Positions 7,301-8,006 of a stretch of DNA of 8,006 nucleotides are shown one piece after another. How positions within the stretch are numbered: position 1 is the first letter of the stretch; each line of letters begins with the position of its first letter. The notes under the pieces were generated by a model, which saw only the letters and a list, made by a program, of their open reading frames with translations, did not search any database and was not told the origin of the DNA. The DNA comes from Acidobacteriota bacterium (lineage in GTDB: Bacteria > Acidobacteriota > Terriglobia > Acidoferrales > UBA7541), in assembly GCA_019239815.1 (NCBI GenBank), contig JAFAZL010000403.1:1-8006 (forward strand). The letters are read 5' to 3'. A program made the position numbers and the translations under genes.

Positions 7301-7795
7301 CATATTTTCAATGCGTGGTCGCTCAGCGGAGATTTCACGGTTGCCAGTGGGCTTTGGTACACGCCGCGCGTTCTCGGTAATACCTTCGACATCGAGCGCG
7401 GCGTCAGTGGTTCGCTGCGCGCTGATGTGACCGGCGCTCCGATCACCGTTGCGAATCCGAGCGCGTTGGAATGGTTCAACACCGCCGCATTCTGCTCGCC
7501 TTCGACTTCCGCCGGTACTACCAACACTTGCGTCAACCCCAACGGCACCGCTTTCGGCGATGCTGGCCGCAACATCATTCAAGGCCCCGGCGAGGTCCTC
7601 GTGGATATGTCGCTCAGTAAAACGATCACGGTTAAAGAATCTCGCGCTCTCGAGTTGCGTATCCAGGCCGCCAATGTTTTCAACTTCATCGACTACACGA
7701 CGATCAACACGGTGGTGAACTCCGCCCAGTTCGGCCAGGTTACCGCCGCCGGCGCAACCCGCCGGGTAACGTTCATTGCGAGGTTTCGCTTCTAG
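4322..7795 (+). CDS. Oar-like TonB-dependent outer-membrane receptor with carboxypeptidase-regulatory-like domain
   Basis: A 1157-residue outer-membrane beta-barrel protein presumed to import or bind a large substrate with TonB energy. It starts at TTG, overlapping the previous stop by four bases (TTGA). Residues 1-29 form a signal peptide (MKFFGPIPVFAFACLF, ending SRA). A Gln/Pro/Ala-rich linker (30-70) leads to a CarboxypepD_reg-type domain at about 72-155 (ISGTVKSGKTPLPGVTV, LDGSYKFSGLARGRYVV). A spacer of Ala/Gly (190-210), a short helical block (about 226-262) and a Gly-rich run (271-293) follow. The Oar-like barrel fills the rest, with family hallmarks NVGGPLNIPHIFNGGNKWFFF (347-367), YSTVPTAAERAGNFS (382-396), INPAQISPQATALLQYIPLPN (426-446) and many alternating aromatic strands. 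The last residue is Phe in RFRF, the usual barrel-assembly signal. A conventional plug is not obvious. The family is expanded in acidobacteria; the substrate (often presumed polymeric) cannot be read from sequence. A VWFA-related gene follows after 2 bp. Confidence 0.95.
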   Translation: MKFFGPIPVFAFACLFGVVWVCSPSSRAQDQSFPPAQPQSQSSQQQPVTDSAPPASQAPAAAQSNAPAPTSFEISGTVKSGKTPLPGVTVTAANTLTGKKYSVATALDGSYKFSGLARGRYVVRVEFMAFAPQTQEIVLKPDTPTGKFDAEMILASRQAEQSPAASAIAAIAAGRGFQSLSVENSLSALEGGANAGAGTGAGGGASAGDIATLPMGGAGTDVTNESVSISGAQGRSQDFGAGSEEDLQSRIEEFRQRAQAAGLIPGGQTQGGPGGGGGGPVGYGGPGGFGGGGPIMIGRLGRGFNVNQPHGFLYFSDDNASFDAKPYSLTGIQSAKASYNFARFGANVGGPLNIPHIFNGGNKWFFFAGWNGSRGSTPYDAYSTVPTAAERAGNFSGATYNDGSPVQIFNPATGMQFNFNGQPNVINPAQISPQATALLQYIPLPNLGTTTQNFHYVTNDDSNTDAISLRLIHNFGDSSAPFGMGGGRGGGGSGRRAQNNINFGLNYSRNDSAIVNPFPSLAGNTNTQGLQASAGWTYGNGRRTNILRFSYNHNHVSTSNLYSNNIDVAGLAGITGVSTNPFDFGIPGISFTTFAGLTDPTPRRELDQTYTISDTLSWYRGKHNWRFGGDYRRILQSFRSAKNAEGSFVFTGLETSQFAGGANPARDTGYDFADFLLGLPQQTTLQSGTDSYDFASNSFDLFAQDDWRILPKLSLNLGFRYEYNGPFTEAHDRIANLDVANGFTGASVVLPGQSGFPASLLHPDRNDFAPRIGIAWRPLKDTVVRTGYGINYNLAQYANIIQNFAFQPPFATTATNVASAATPLSLANGFPAVPPGLITNNYAIDPNYRLGYVQIWNLDIQRTLPHGFLLNVDYNGSKGTRLDTERAINTIAGLQPFIYESSAGNSVFHAGSVRFRKRQSHGISYGLVYTFSKSIDDASSIGGGGVVVAQDPFDIAADRGLSSFDQRHKFTGNWIAELPFGENHRYLQRGALSHIFNAWSLSGDFTVASGLWYTPRVLGNTFDIERGVSGSLRADVTGAPITVANPSALEWFNTAAFCSPSTSAGTTNTCVNPNGTAFGDAGRNIIQGPGEVLVDMSLSKTITVKESRALELRIQAANVFNFIDYTTINTVVNSAQFGQVTAAGATRRVTFIARFRF
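5132..5200 (+). repeat. Gly-rich low-complexity segment in the receptor
   Basis: About 23 codons, mostly ggc/ggt/gga for Gly with interspersed Pro, Tyr and Phe (GGPGGGGGGPVGYGGPGGFG). It joins the predicted helical block to the start of the barrel. A shorter Gly run recurs at residues 484-493 (about 5771-5800). Similar Gly/Pro/Phe/Arg runs occur in the preceding DUF5666 protein. Confidence 0.6.
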
Positions 7796-7797
7796 TC

Positions 7798-8006
7798 ATG
7801 CGACTCACGCGCCCACTCGTCGCGATCATTGCCGTTTTTCTTGCGCTCACCAGCGGTCTCGGATCCTTGCGCGGCCAAGACGCCCCGCAACAGCCGCAAT
7901 ATCGAATGCATGTCACGTCCGAACTTGTCCTCGTCAACGTCGTCGCGCGCGACCGTCACGGCAATCTTATTCGCGACTTAAAGCGAGAAGACTTCACGAT
8001 CACTGA
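7798..8006 (+). CDS. VWFA-related (acidobacterial type) secreted protein, N-terminal fragment
   Basis: The first 69 codons of a gene that continues past the right edge. It begins at an ATG 2 bp after the receptor stop, in a different frame. MRLTRPLVAIIAVFLALTSG followed by a short polar stretch (LGSLRGQDAP) forms a signal peptide. The next part (VTSELVLVNVVARDRHGN, then LIRDLKREDFTI) closely fits the beta-strand module at the start of 'VWFA-related acidobacterial domain' proteins, where 'V-x-V-N-V-V-x-D-x-x-G...L-x-x-x-D-F' precedes the von Willebrand A fold. The VWA domain and its metal-binding DxSxS site would lie outside the window and are not seen. No well-spaced ribosome site precedes the ATG (a GAGG is 14 nt away), so translation is probably coupled to the receptor. 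Such proteins are common partners of large envelope proteins in this phylum; the role here is inference. Confidence 0.82.
   Translation, partial: MRLTRPLVAIIAVFLALTSGLGSLRGQDAPQQPQYRMHVTSELVLVNVVARDRHGNLIRDLKREDFTIT

Noticed and set aside
7776..8006. 76-residue plus-strand frame starting at 7776
   Set aside because: It is out of frame with the signal-peptide-bearing VWFA-related gene starting at 7798, overlaps the receptor end and reads as Arg/His-rich noise.

Overview
The window most likely comes from an acidobacterium (Acidobacteriota, probably Terriglobia-like). The call rests on gene content. There is a permease of the type named 'acidobacterial duplicated orphan permease' (ADOP), a very large Oar-like TonB-dependent receptor with an N-terminal carboxypeptidase-regulatory-like domain, and the start of a protein resembling the 'VWFA-related acidobacterial domain' family. 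All three families are strongly expanded in this phylum. The DNA is GC-rich and densely coding, with no tRNA, rRNA, CRISPR array or transposase visible.

The layout is two divergent gene clusters around a roughly 0.5-kb spacer. Leftward (minus strand) runs an HlyD/MacA-type membrane-fusion adaptor (2850 to 1597), followed after 76 bp by an ADOP/MacB-type permease that starts at 1520 and runs off the left edge. Together they look like the adaptor and permease of an ABC-type efflux or lipid/peptide export system. No ATPase is visible in the window.

Rightward (plus strand) runs a tightly packed set. First is a secreted protein with two DUF5666-like beta domains, a Gly-rich linker and a Pro-rich tail (3369-4325). 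Next is a 1157-residue Oar-like TonB-dependent receptor starting at a TTG codon that overlaps the previous stop (4322-7795). Last is a secreted VWFA-related protein that begins 2 bp after the receptor stop and runs off the right edge (7798 onward). The overlap and the 2-bp gap make this a convincing translationally coupled operon whose three products are all exported to the envelope.

No dramatic unknown system is evident. The points most worth a second look are the conserved-looking operon of DUF5666 protein, receptor and VWFA protein; the Gly-rich segments present in both of its first two products; the atypical plug region of the receptor; the TTG/TGA overlap; and a short inverted repeat in the divergent spacer that could be an operator.
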